DNA of 64,000 nt from the NCBI GenBank assembly GCA_002105175.1, contig MCGE01000050.1:1-64000 (forward strand), given 5' to 3'. Source of the DNA: Absidia repens (lineage: Eukaryota; Mucoromycota; Mucoromycetes; Mucorales; Cunninghamellaceae). Shown here in pieces: positions 9,308 through 18,950 of the stretch. The position numbers were made by a program, and so were the translations under genes. Positions within the stretch are counted from its first letter, which is position 1, and the number at the start of each line of letters is the position of its first letter. Under the pieces are notes generated by a model that was not told where the DNA came from, made no database searches, and was given only the letters and a program-made list of their open reading frames with translations.

Positions 9308-9903
9308 CACCGAAGCCTTAGCCCGCCAAAAGCTGATCATCACCAAGCAAACTGGATCCATTGCCGATTATGTTGCCGAGTTTCGTCGTCTTATGATGGA
9401 CCTCCCCAATATGGACGATGCCGATGCCAGTTTTTTCTTTATCCAAGGTCTCCAATACGACACTCGTCTACAGGTGAGGATGAAGGAGCCCAGCTCGTTG
9501 TTGGATGCTTACAAGCAAGCGGAATACTTCGAGATGGTGCAAACCAATGCCTGTGGTGCCGTTACCTAGTCAGTCGTCCACCCTTGCCCCCTATAAACGT
9601 GTAGTTCCCATGGAAGTCGATACAATGTCCCAAATGATGTCGAAACTAAACGCATTGGAACAGCGGTTGGGTCGTTCTCGTAGTAGCAAGGATATCATTT
9701 GCTTCTACTGCCGCAAGTCAGGACACTATAAACGCCACTGCCGGTCCCGGATCGCCGATATCGCCAAATTGGATTGCCAAAAGGGGTTTAACCAGCAGAA
9801 AATGCACCCAGAGGTCAGTTACGTGCAATATAATAAAATATACAGGATTTTTTTTTTTAAAAAAAAATTATTATTACTTCAAATTAACCATTAAAAAACC
9901 ACT

Positions 9904-9984
9904 ATGAATTGGACTATTACTAAAGAAGAACAAAGCAACTATTACCAATCAATGATCAACACCCAAAAGGCAGTGTTGAATATA
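9904..9984 (+). pseudogene. Family X N-terminal fragment (copy 5)
   Basis: ATG at 9904 opens a short frame (MNWTITKEEQSNYYQSM) that aligns with the N-termini of the ORFs at 4357-4761 and 6638-6889: Trp near position 3, acidic/Gln run, Y-Q/E-x-M. The match ends near 9984 and a stop follows at about 10006. It lies between the broken gag and the intact chromovirus. Confidence 0.4.
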
Positions 9985-10040
9985 GTGTTTTTGTATGATA
10001 AAAAATAAAGACGTAAGAAATAAGTGTGATTCTTTGTTAT

Positions 10041-10337
10041 TGTAATATTTGATAAAATGAGAAGACGTTATAAGAAATAAGTGATATAACAGATATGGTT
10101 TTTATTGAATAAAATGAGGAAGGGTTTTTATAATAAAATGAGAAAAAGAAGGCTGTGCTAGTTGTGGCTGTGGATATAGTCGAAGAATGGTAATATGAGG
10201 CTATGAGAAGTTGGTTATCTGTAGATATAAGTATATATGCCTAAGTAGTGGATACTCGAGGCTGTGTCTTATACCTGTATAGGAATGACAAGTGTGATAG
10301 TGTGGGAAATGATTAGTGACAGATGACAAATACGACA
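10041..10337 (-). repeat. 3' LTR of the chromovirus
   Basis: 297 bp, TGTCGTATTTG to AATATTACA on the minus strand. It contains a TATAAAA box and an AATAAA signal, and was read as identical to the LTR at 15412-15708. Confidence 0.95.
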
Positions 10338-10486
10338 TCATCCCCTTCCAGTTTGAATAAACGTTTTTTGAAAAGGATGTATTTGTGAAGTCGTGTGTGA
10401 AAAGAATTTTTTTTTTTTTTTTTTCTTTATGCCGATCTTCTCAGTCTCCTGATTTTCAAGTCGTCGGCATTGTTTTTGATTTTTAC

Positions 10487-13400
10487 CTAGCGGGCTCTTT
10501 TATGTCCTCTACTGGTATTTTTATCTTTTTCAATGTCCGTCCGCTTTCTTTTCAGTGCTGGGGTCGGTCGATTTATATTTTTGTTTCTTTCTTTGTTATT
10601 TTTTTCCTTTTGATCGGTGTCTTGTCGTCTTTTCCAATATATGTCAATTTCATCTTGTGCATTCATGTCTTGTGCCTTTATCCATTGATCATCTTCGGAT
10701 GTATATCCTTTCCAACGAACTTTGTATTGACGTTGTCCAGGTGTTCCTTTGTGGTCTAGGATGGCTTCGATTTCATACTCGTCATCATTATGTTCATCGT
10801 GCGAAACGGATTTCAACTCTGATGGAACGTAGTTGCGTGAAGCTAGTGCACCTGTCATGTCTTTTAGGACGTAAGTACCGTTTGTTGTTTTTTGCATGAC
10901 TTCAAATGGACCGTCGTATAATGGAGCTGATTTATTTTTTCTTGTAGGGATTTTTGCGACTACGAAGCTACCAACGGGAAAGTCAACAATACGGTGTGTT
11001 TTATCGAATGCTTCCTTTTGTGAATCTATTACTAGTTGTGTACGCTCTTTGATTGCCGGAAATACAACATCTGCCATATATTCAAGTCGTTTTACCAATT
11101 CTTCATAGCTCATGGGTTTTAGAGTGGCAATGTTGGTTTGTGGATCACCGGTAAGCGTGGGTTTATTCATATGTCGTGCGAACATCAAAGAGAATGGGGG
11201 TGTTTGAAGACGTTTTGAAATCTTGTTATTCATTACCAATTGTGCATTAGGTACGTACCAGTCCCAGTCTTGTCTAGTTCCTTGGCTTTCTTTGTTTATT
11301 ATTGTTTTGGCTACTTGGACGTAACGTTCAGCAAGACCATTTCCTCTTGGATGATATGGTGTGGAAAACCTACGATCGATTCCCATAGTCTTGTGTAATG
11401 CTGTGTAGAGCTTGTTTTTGAACTCGGTGCCGTTGTCCGATTGTATGATTCTTGGATAGCCGAAATCGCCAAATACTTTGATCAACGTATGAATAAGTGT
11501 GTCTGCCTTTTTGTCAGGTAATGCGCGTAGAATTGTGAATCGTGTGCAAACGTCAACCATTACTAATAACCACGTATTTCCTTGTGTAGAAACTTTAAAT
11601 GGTCCAGCTAGATCGATAGCCCAGTGGTCGGTTGGTAGATATGCATGTACTGGTCTCAAGGGATTGTAGCCTCTTTTTCCTATATTGTATTTTTGGCAAG
11701 GTGGGCATTTTTGGACAATGTCAAGTGCTTGTTTGTACATGTTGGTCCAGTGTAATCCTTCATGATGTGCAGCTTTTACGATTGCTTCTGCTCCGAAATG
11801 TCCGTATTCATGTAGTCTTTGTAGAATGGATATATGTTCTGTTGTCGGAGGTGTAACGTAATTCATTTCCATGGATTGGATTGCGCGAAGGTGGATGTCT
11901 TCTTCTGTGGTTTTGTTTTTTATGGATGGATCCAGTTGTGCTTTGTGTTTATTGGCTTGAATGTGTGGTGTCTGATTACCCCCTGGGATTTCTTTGTGCG
12001 GTGTGGCAAGACGTGACAAGAAATCAGGAAAAATATTCAAGGCTCCTGGTTTGTGTATAACGGTGAACGAATAGTCCAGGATGGTATCCAACCAGTTAAT
12101 CATCATGGGTGAAGCGATCTTTTGTGTATGAATGTAAGTAAGGGCTCGATGGTCAGTGTACAATGTGAATGGATTACCCCAAAGATACTTATGAAACTTT
12201 TTTAGGGCAAAGACAATTGCAAGCAGTTCCCTTTTGTTGGTGCTATAGTTACGCTCAGAGGTGGACAATGATCTGGCCATGTATCCTATGAAACGTTCTT
12301 TCCCGTGGATGATTTGGTACAAGGCGGCACCGATGCCGTAGTTGGAGGCATCTGTGGCTACGTAAAAGGGTTGATTCAAGTCTGGAAAATGAAGTAAGGT
12401 ATCCCTTTTTAGTTGTGTTTTGATCAGTTCGAAATGCTTTTGATGTACTGATGTCCAATCTTTATCTGTGATTTGATTATAGTTGCGTAATGCATCAAGT
12501 GGACTGGTGAGCGTGGCAACGCCAGCAAGATGGTTACGGAAATAGTTTACGATACCGAGGAATTGTTGCATTGCTTTGCCGGAGGTAGGTCTGTTCCATT
12601 CAAGAACATTGCAGACCTTTCGTGGATCAAGATCATAGCCGTCTTTGGAAACGCAGAAACCAAGTAGGAATACAGCTGTTTGGGCCCAATGGCATTTTTT
12701 GGGATTCAAGATCAGATTTACTTCGGTCAGCTTTGTGATAGCGATGGCAACATGCTTGGTGTGTGATTCCATGTTGTCTGAGAACACTACAACGTCGTCA
12801 ATGAAGGTGTGTACAAAAGGTAAGCCTTGGAAAACTTCATTCATAACTCGTTGGAATTTAGCTGAAAGGGTTTTCAGTCCAAATGGTGCTCCTTGGAACA
12901 TGTACTGACGTCCTTTATTTGTGAACGTAGTTTTATGTTGGTCTTCTGGATGTATTTGGAAACGGTGGAATGCGCTTTTCAAGTCCAGTGTGGTGAAGAC
13001 AGCGGCTCCATGCATGGATTCAAAGATGTCTTTTATCAAAGGTAAGGGATATACATCGTCCTTCAAGTGTTTATTGATGTGACGTGGATCGAGGCAAGGT
13101 CGCCGACCAGTAACAAAACCTTTTTCATCTTTTTTAGGTGCTAGTGTTAGCGGACTATTCCATGTGGTATCAATTGGAGCATCAACGATCGTGCCATCAG
13201 CGAGCCATTGTTTTACAGCTTCGTCGACGAGTGGCTGTAATGTGACGGGGATTGGGTACTGACGATGATTAGTGCGATCGGTTGGCATGTCAGGTGTATC
13301 TAGTCTGACCATTGATGTAGGTAAGGTACAGAAAGATGTGATTGGTATTTTTTGATTTTCATCAGCTAACGGTAATATTTTGTTTAGGAAGTCTTTTCGC

Positions 13401-15349
13401 TCCGTGGCAGTACCAGCGGGTGAATCATTCGGTGTTGGTGGATTGTCAATGTTATGATTTTCTTTTGGTGATCTCAAATGACTATTTGGCCAACTGACTG
13501 GAAGGTTGACGACTTCGATATTAAAAGTAGACATCAAATCATCAGCAATCAAACAATCAAAGTCTTTCGACAAATCAGTGACTTGGAAGGAATGCGATAT
13601 AGTGACGTTATTGAAAGTGATCAACATTGGAATAGTTTTACCGTAGCTTTTTGTAGTCTTATTGCCTGGTAGATATATAGTAGTAGTATAGTTTGAATCA
13701 ATTTTTATTTTATTTATATCAATAAACTTTTTATCTATAACTGAAACATTGGCTCCGGAATCACAAAGAGCAAACGCTTGCTTATTCTGTAGAAGAAGTG
13801 GAAAAACGTATTTTTTAGTTGAGGGCAAGTTTGTGATCATGTTGTGGCAATAGACTTTTTTATTTTTATTGTTATTTTTACCTTCGATGTTATCGAACTG
13901 AGCTTCGATAGCCAGTGCATTCAAAGAGGCAGTGTAGTTGTCCATCTCCGTGTCGGCAGGGTGGCTGATATCTAGGGCATTGAGGCGAGCATTGCGTGCC
14001 GCAAAGTATTCACGACCTTCTTGACACTTGTGGCCAATGGTGTAGGGTACCTTTTTGCAATACCTGCAAAGTGGAGCGGAGGAAGAGGCAGCAAAGGCAG
14101 AGGAAGAAGCGACAGAGGCAGAGGAAGATGCGGTTGGAGCAGATGAAGAGGTGGCAGAGGCAGATCTAGGGGCATGATCGATGGCACGGCCTTTTCCCTT
14201 CCTGTTGCGGTTGAGGCGTTGGAGTTCCCTACAATCCTTGGTGGCATGAGAGGCGTTATCACCGTGATGAGAGCAGAAGAGTCCAGTACGCACGGATTTG
14301 TCACGTTGGTGGCGTTGGCGGCGACGAGGGCGATGAGAGGAGTCGGAATCAGAATCAGAGTCAACATGGTTGAACGAACGTTTTTGAACGTGTAGCTGTG
14401 TTGCAATCTTGATGACTTCTTCGGCGGATTGAGGAAGACCATGGGCTTGAGCTTTATTGTAGTGAGCGGCCATGACTTGTTCCCTAAGTCTTTCATTGAG
14501 TGCCTTGAAGCAGATAACAGCTAAGACAGGACCATCATTCCAATTCGCTTGTTGGGAAAGTGTTTGCAAACGAAGACCAAACTTGGACAATGATTCGGAG
14601 TGCTTCATACGTAGCGCAGCAAGGGCGAGGATGGCAGCAGAGGCATCATTCTTGAAAGAGAATTTTTCCACCAATTTTTTCTTGGCAGCAGACCAGGGCA
14701 TCGAGACGTTCTTCATGTTGTTGGCATACCAAACGTCGACGTCTTCACCACGCATAGCATAATCAAGGTAGCGGGACCAATGTAAATCAAGATCGACTTC
14801 ACCAAGATTCATCACTTTTTCGAAAGCTCTGATAAATTTATCGACCGATGTAAAAGAGGGGAGCTCACCATTTATCATAGTTTGCCCTTCCACTTGGAAT
14901 ACCGGGATTTCATTTATGAACCTGAAGTGGGGTGCAGAGGAGACAGCAGGAGGAGCAGCAGAGGGAGCATGGGCTAGAGTACGGTTGATAAGGGCAATCT
15001 TGGATTCCAATTCATCCAAAGCCTTTCTTTCATTGACCAAAGAGGGATCATCAGAGTTGGCGGCGGCATGTAAGACATAGGCCATTGTTTTTTCTTGAGC
15101 TTCTTTCACATAGGTGTCATGTAATTCCTTCAACGTGGGCTTAGGGGCATGCTTAGAGGCAGAAAGACCAGGTGTGACAGCAGAAGGGGTAGGAATGACA
15201 TCAGGAGAAACAGTAGTGGCAGAGGTGGCATCAACTTCCATGGCTACAGCAGATGAAGGAGTGGCATCAATTACAGTGGCGGTAGGATCAACATTGATGG
15301 CATCAGCGGAGCTTGAAGGTTGAGCAGTGGAACGGGTAGTAGCAGGCAT
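10487..15349 (-). CDS. Gag-Pol polyprotein with chromodomain
   Basis: A single 1620-residue ORF without a frameshift between gag and pol. Order: Ala/Ser/Thr-rich N-terminus; Gag capsid (about 140-320); Ser-rich linker; a Cys/His knuckle CRYCKK...GHKC (about 428-442); aspartic protease with LCDSGANVS (near 531); reverse transcriptase with LDLKSAFHRFQI and the FIDDVVVFS catalytic motif (near 850); RNase H with VATDASNYGIG (near 1000) and YTDHRALTYI; integrase with an HHCC zinc site (about 1180-1217) and DDE core (DLAGPF, QSDNGTEF near 1305, GNGLAERYVQV); and a C-terminal chromodomain (about 1526-1572, YKVRWKGYTSEDDQW). Chromodomains of this class direct integration to chromatin marks such as H3K9 methylation. 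That is known for the family, not shown here. The frame appears intact and potentially active. Confidence 0.96.
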   Translation of the reverse strand: MPATTRSTAQPSSSADAINVDPTATVIDATPSSAVAMEVDATSATTVSPDVIPTPSAVTPGLSASKHAPKPTLKELHDTYVKEAQEKTMAYVLHAAANSDDPSLVNERKALDELESKIALINRTLAHAPSAAPPAVSSAPHFRFINEIPVFQVEGQTMINGELPSFTSVDKFIRAFEKVMNLGEVDLDLHWSRYLDYAMRGEDVDVWYANNMKNVSMPWSAAKKKLVEKFSFKNDASAAILALAALRMKHSESLSKFGLRLQTLSQQANWNDGPVLAVICFKALNERLREQVMAAHYNKAQAHGLPQSAEEVIKIATQLHVQKRSFNHVDSDSDSDSSHRPRRRQRHQRDKSVRTGLFCSHHGDNASHATKDCRELQRLNRNRKGKGRAIDHAPRSASATSSSAPTASSSASVASSSAFAASSSAPLCRYCKKVPYTIGHKCQEGREYFAARNARLNALDISHPADTEMDNYTASLNALAIEAQFDNIEGKNNNKNKKVYCHNMITNLPSTKKYVFPLLLQNKQAFALCDSGANVSVIDKKFIDINKIKIDSNYTTTIYLPGNKTTKSYGKTIPMLITFNNVTISHSFQVTDLSKDFDCLIADDLMSTFNIEVVNLPVSWPNSHLRSPKENHNIDNPPTPNDSPAGTATERKDFLNKILPLADENQKIPITSFCTLPTSMVRLDTPDMPTDRTNHRQYPIPVTLQPLVDEAVKQWLADGTIVDAPIDTTWNSPLTLAPKKDEKGFVTGRRPCLDPRHINKHLKDDVYPLPLIKDIFESMHGAAVFTTLDLKSAFHRFQIHPEDQHKTTFTNKGRQYMFQGAPFGLKTLSAKFQRVMNEVFQGLPFVHTFIDDVVVFSDNMESHTKHVAIAITKLTEVNLILNPKKCHWAQTAVFLLGFCVSKDGYDLDPRKVCNVLEWNRPTSGKAMQQFLGIVNYFRNHLAGVATLTSPLDALRNYNQITDKDWTSVHQKHFELIKTQLKRDTLLHFPDLNQPFYVATDASNYGIGAALYQIIHGKERFIGYMARSLSTSERNYSTNKRELLAIVFALKKFHKYLWGNPFTLYTDHRALTYIHTQKIASPMMINWLDTILDYSFTVIHKPGALNIFPDFLSRLATPHKEIPGGNQTPHIQANKHKAQLDPSIKNKTTEEDIHLRAIQSMEMNYVTPPTTEHISILQRLHEYGHFGAEAIVKAAHHEGLHWTNMYKQALDIVQKCPPCQKYNIGKRGYNPLRPVHAYLPTDHWAIDLAGPFKVSTQGNTWLLVMVDVCTRFTILRALPDKKADTLIHTLIKVFGDFGYPRIIQSDNGTEFKNKLYTALHKTMGIDRRFSTPYHPRGNGLAERYVQVAKTIINKESQGTRQDWDWYVPNAQLVMNNKISKRLQTPPFSLMFARHMNKPTLTGDPQTNIATLKPMSYEELVKRLEYMADVVFPAIKERTQLVIDSQKEAFDKTHRIVDFPVGSFVVAKIPTRKNKSAPLYDGPFEVMQKTTNGTYVLKDMTGALASRNYVPSELKSVSHDEHNDDEYEIEAILDHKGTPGQRQYKVRWKGYTSEDDQWIKAQDMNAQDEIDIYWKRRQDTDQKEKNNKERNKNINRPTPALKRKRTDIEKDKNTSRGHKRAR

Positions 15350-15389
15350 ATTGAGTTTAAAAATGGATTTTTGTAAAAAGATAAAAATA

Positions 15390-15411
15390 AAATAATATTC
15401 ACTTAAAAAAA
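15390..15411 (-). promoter_or_regulatory. Candidate primer-binding region, possibly self-priming
   Basis: The bases just inside the 5' LTR on the minus strand read TTTTTTTAAGTGAATATT and lack the TGG that begins most tRNA-type sites. TAAGTGA is complementary to TCACTTA within the LTR, about 50 bases after the TATA box. Tf1/sushi elements prime from their own 5' RNA end in this way. This is inference only. Confidence 0.3.
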
Positions 15412-15708
15412 TGTAATATTTGATAAAATGAGAAGACGTTATAAGAAATAAGTGATATAACAGATATGGTTTTTATTGAATAAAATGAGGAAGGGTTTTT
15501 ATAATAAAATGAGAAAAAGAAGGCTGTGCTAGTTGTGGCTGTGGATATAGTCGAAGAATGGTAATATGAGGCTATGAGAAGTTGGTTATCTGTAGATATA
15601 AGTATATATGCCTAAGTAGTGGATACTCGAGGCTGTGTCTTATACCTGTATAGGAATGACAAGTGTGATAGTGTGGGAAATGATTAGTGACAGATGACAA
15701 ATACGACA
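15412..15708 (-). repeat. 5' LTR of the chromovirus
   Basis: 297 bp, the partner of 10041-10337, next to the target repeat GTTAT at 15709-15713. It should hold the promoter for the gag-pol transcript (TATAAAA near the middle of the minus-strand reading). Confidence 0.95.
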
Positions 15709-16031
15709 GTTATCTTTATTTTAATATTAATATTGATGATAAAAAATAAAAATAAAATAACGTTTAAGACCGGGTAATCTATGATGTTGGTTATTTGATC
15801 ATGATTGGTGTTAATACAATTGGAACTAGTAAGAAAACTTTTTCATTGGTTTTCTTATAAGGATTATAAATCATATCATAATGATTACAAATAAAAATAA
15901 TCATGATAAGTGTATGTTCATATCTTATATAGAGATCATTGGTTTGGTTTTGAAATGGATAAATGATTAATTGTACCTGAATTTATTTAAATACCACTCG
16001 TGCTTATTATTCAGGCAGAACATTTTTATTC

Positions 16032-16349
16032 ATGATACGACAGGAAGAATCTTTTGACCTATATTTCTTGGAAAAACAAAACCAAGTTCAACGCTTTCAT
16101 GTTTTAGACAATGACCTAGTCCCCAATATTATCAATCTGGCCCACATAACCATTGGACCTCAAGTAAACCGTGCTAAGTATTATGACAAACTTATGTCCT
16201 TCCTAAGGATACAAACAGATCACCTTGACGCAGGTGAACGACGAGTAATCCGTAATCATGTAAAACAACAAGATCAATGGCTAGTCGATGGTGGTCCATC
16301 TATGGGTGGCCTGTGGGATGTCAACGATGATCTCCAACTTTGTACATAA
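16032..16349 (+). CDS. Small retroelement-borne protein, family X copy 6
   Basis: A 105-residue ORF on the opposite strand to copies 1-4. It shows LVPNIINLAHITIGP (about 30-44), a long charged middle, VKQQDQWL (about 77-84) and GGP, closest to the ORF at 2944-3426. The frame stops at 16349. In another frame KLFGWDEIIT follows at once (about 16340-16370), matching the family C-terminus, so a single frameshift probably removed the last ~12 residues. The N-terminus is shorter than in copies 1 and 3. A TATAAAAA box and LTR-like module follow, the same order of ORF then module as in the minus-strand copies. Function unknown; possibly no longer intact. Confidence 0.5.
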   Translation: MIRQEESFDLYFLEKQNQVQRFHVLDNDLVPNIINLAHITIGPQVNRAKYYDKLMSFLRIQTDHLDAGERRVIRNHVKQQDQWLVDGGPSMGGLWDVNDDLQLCT

Positions 16350-16474
16350 ACTGTTTGGCTGGGATGAAATAATCACTTGAGCAATGAAGGAAGATGCTTG
16401 GTCGGAAGATTTGTTCGAAGTGGAGGTGTGCGTGCTGCACGCTCAGTTTTGGTTACGTGCGCGAGGCATGAAAC

Positions 16475-16850
16475 ATTACAGTATAAAAATTTCAAAAGGA
16501 GGAGAATTATTATTATTGTCTTGGATCAACCTTTATCTTTATTATTTTTTAACAAATTCATTATCAAGGGTTTTTTTTTTAAAAACCTCCCAACTTGATG
16601 GCTTCCTTTTATTCCACACTTTGGAATACTTTTATTATATATTATTGACAGCTGAGTCTGCATTTTACTTCGCTTTATTTTTTTTGACTTGATCAAAGTC
16701 AGTATTTATTTTATCGACCTTATTATTTCCATCTTTAAAAATAATACATCATCACTTGGGCTTTCAAGTCTGCTGCTATATTATTTTTAAGTTTTTGAAG
16801 CTACAACCGGTTGAACTTCATCCTCAAAAGTTCTGTTGCTCACTCTATAA
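16475..16850 (+). repeat. LTR-like module A6
   Basis: TATAAAAATTTC near 16480, then a 350 bp body that is the reverse complement of about 1410-1690 with ~10% divergence by eye, ending AGTTCTGTTGCTCACTCTATA (near 16828-16848). This corresponds to the TGGTGCTCACT motif of the other modules. The leader then gives AGCCGTAACA (about 16896-16905). Confidence 0.55.
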
Positions 16851-16916
16851 AAAATAAAAACCTACAAAGACAATTTCCAGTTACGATCTGACAACCAAAA
16901 TTAGCCGTAACATATT

Positions 16917-17067
16917 TAATAAATTCTCCGATGAAATTACCAACACTGTGGAATATTATAGTAGTGATATAGACATGTTTCTTGATGATAATAAACCTGT
17001 TGATTCTTCCTCCTACTTGGTTGCTGATGTTGTTGATGATAATATTGATAGTGGTATTGGTGGTGAT
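16917..17067 (+). other. Acidic reading-frame fragment
   Basis: About 50 codons open in one frame, rich in Asp, Ser and Val (DEITNTVEYYSSDIDM...), cut at 17068 by a solo LTR. It lies in the leader after module A6. It could be the start of a retroelement protein, but no start or family is recognised. Confidence 0.2.
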
Positions 17068-17347
17068 TGTCGTATTTCTCATCCTCTATATTTTATTACA
17101 AATCAATGTATCAAATATAGCAAATGACAGACTCAGATCAGGGCCTAACTGTCATATTTAATCCCGATCTGTCAGTACACCAATAATTTAATCCCTCATA
17201 TCTATCTCAGCCCATAACACCTTAGTAGTAGAAATTTATTATTTCATCAACCGCTTCCCCGATTTTATTAGAAAAGCCTTCCATCATTTTACTGAAATAA
17301 AAATAGAGCATTGTCTCACTTATTATTGACTTTTTCTACTACTTACA
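17068..17347 (+). mobile_element. Solo LTR, subtype B
   Basis: Starts TGTCGTATTTCTCATC and follows the LTR at 1743-2059 closely over ~280 bp, with small deletions and a degraded end (CTACTACTTACAG). No target duplication was found, so it is older or truncated. Confidence 0.7.
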
Positions 17348-17594
17348 GTCCTCCCATTTTTAAATACGCACAATCACACTGTAGTATATATTGAAGCAGT
17401 CAGTTTGTTTATTCAATTGAGGTATAGTGAAATATATTGATATATACAGTAAATATGGAAAACTATAACTCATACTACGTGAGAAGGAAGGATGTTTTAT
17501 GACTGCTACTATATGTAACGGTTAAGTGAAATTAGGTGAATCAAGCCTGTAGAATAATCTACCGCAATAGAATAGTATGTATAGTAGCCTATCA

Positions 17595-18060
17595 CAGTAG
17601 AATAGCTTTGCCATCCATTGTTCATTGCAAAATAAAAAAGCTTTTATTGAATCATGATAATCAATAGTATACTAAAAGGAAAGAAGATGTACGTAAATAG
17701 AAGCCGCTAATAGTAGTTGAGAGAGGTGCTAGTCTAGAAGAATGCTGTTAGAAGAAGGAGCGATCTAAAAAAAAAAAGGATCTCTAAAGGGGATCTCCAA
17801 ACTTCTAATGGAATTTAAACGCACATCATTGAAGCAAACACACATCTTTTAAAGCAAAGACAAGTTTTATTGAAGCAGACATGTTTTATTGAAGTAAAGA
17901 GACATACTAAGCTAATCAAGACATTCCTCAAGATCCTAGAATCAAAATGAAAGGGTTTCCCCATGCATCTTGTAATCCCTTTTCTAAAACCCTTCTAAAC
18001 TAGTCCTAACAGAAAGCCAAGGCCACCAGGTCCACAACGAGCCCAAAACCGTGACGAAAA
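17595..18060. repeat. Long direct repeat, copy 1
   Basis: About 460 bp, repeated in the same orientation at 18420-18860 with moderate divergence. It begins GTAGAATAGCTTTG, has several TTTTATTGAA boxes and includes the conserved dispersed-repeat core near 17945. No coding frame is evident. Confidence 0.7.
17860..18056 (-). repeat. Dispersed repeat R, copy a
   Basis: Core AAAATGAAAGGGTTTCCCC with flanking CATACTAAGCTAATCAAG and TTCTAAACTAGTCC. The strand given is that on which the AATAAA-type end (GAATAAA/CAATAAAA) would be downstream. Confidence 0.65.
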
Positions 18061-18419
18061 AATAATTTTTCATTAAAAAAAAAAGGAAAGAAAGAAAAAA
18101 GAGAGAGAGAAAATGGGGGTTGCCGCTTAAAAAATATTTCAGGCGGAGCGGGCTTTGATTTTCAATCCTGTCAGAAAAAAATCTGGAGGCCCGTCAACAA
18201 ACAAAAACAAAATCGGGAAAGCCTACAGCTATAATAACAAGCCTCTACTATATGCTTCAGTATGGCTTACAACAGTATAGCGTATAGAATAATTTACCGT
18301 ACCCAAATGGTTTGGAAAGTAGACTACCACAATATAGGAATAGACTACCAAAGTAGAATAGTATGTAGAGCAGTTACCACAGCATAATAGTATGCACTGT
18401 ACATTAGTATGCAGATTAG

Positions 18420-18860
18420 TCTACCACAATAGAATAGCTTTGTCACCCATAGTTCATTGCAGAATAAAAAAACTTTTATTGAATCATCATAGTCAAGATT
18501 ATACTAAAGGAAAGAAAATCTAAGAGCTTGTCTACAAGAAAAACGGATTTGCAAAAGGGATCTTCAAACTTCTAATGACAAGCATCTTTGAAGCAAACAT
18601 AGGGATCTGCAAACTTCTAATGACCTTTAAACACACATCATTAAAGTAAAGACAAGTTTTATTGAAGCAAACATATGTTTTATTGAAGAAAGGAGACATA
18701 CTAAGCTAATCAAGACATTCCTCAAGATCCTAGAATCAAAATGAAAGGGTTTCCAAATGCATCTTGTAATCCCTTTTCTAAAGCCGTTCTAAACCAGTCC
18801 TAATGGAAATCCAAGGTCATCAGGTCCACAATGAGCCCAAAACAGTGCAGAGAAGTTGGC
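18420..18860. repeat. Long direct repeat, copy 2
   Basis: Second copy of 17595-18060. Between the two copies (18060-18420) degenerate CTACCACAATAGAATAGTATG units recur several times. Confidence 0.7.
18650..18846 (-). repeat. Dispersed repeat R, copy b
   Basis: Core AAAATGAAAGGGTTTCC at about 18737 with the same flanks as copy a. It lies within the second long direct repeat. Confidence 0.65.
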
Positions 18861-18950
18861 TCATTCCCGTTTGTTTGTCTTTTTTCTTCTTTTTTAATAA
18901 ACAATGCAGACGGGCGGGCGGCGGGCTAATTCAAACCCCGTCAAAAAATA

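Larger units (their letters stand above)
8310..9830 (+). pseudogene. Ty3/gypsy gag broken by two solo LTRs
   Basis: A capsid-type Gag gene starting at ATG 8310 (MANPDPDMQ). After removal of the solo LTRs at 8367-8647 and 8957-9307 (with one target repeat each) the frame runs on: a Gln-rich N-terminus, FHGD and VENWLYMV, LLRDGALLWWKQL (capsid), GSIADYVAEFRRL and a C-terminal zinc knuckle C-x2-C-x4-H-x4-C (near 9700-9745). One frameshift near 9550 separates capsid from knuckle. The downstream end is lost at about 9830. The capsid part resembles Gag of fungal gypsy elements. It is unrelated in sequence to the Gag of the intact element at 10041-15708. Confidence 0.85.
10041..15708 (-). mobile_element. 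Complete Ty3/gypsy chromovirus
   Basis: A 5668 bp element in minus orientation with two 297 bp LTRs, a single long gag-pol ORF and the flanking direct repeat GTTAT (10036-10040 and 15709-15713). Every part needed for copying is visible, and the LTRs look identical by eye, so insertion is recent. Upstream of the 3' LTR on the minus strand is a purine tract (GGAAGGGGATGA, 10338-10350). It is inserted in older retroelement debris. Confidence 0.96.

Noticed and set aside
10385..10759. Plus-strand ORFs across the chromovirus
   Set aside because: They are antisense shadows of gag-pol; no independent motif is seen.
13972..14496. 174-codon minus-strand ORF inside gag
   Set aside because: It is an alternate frame of the gag Ser/Arg-rich region.
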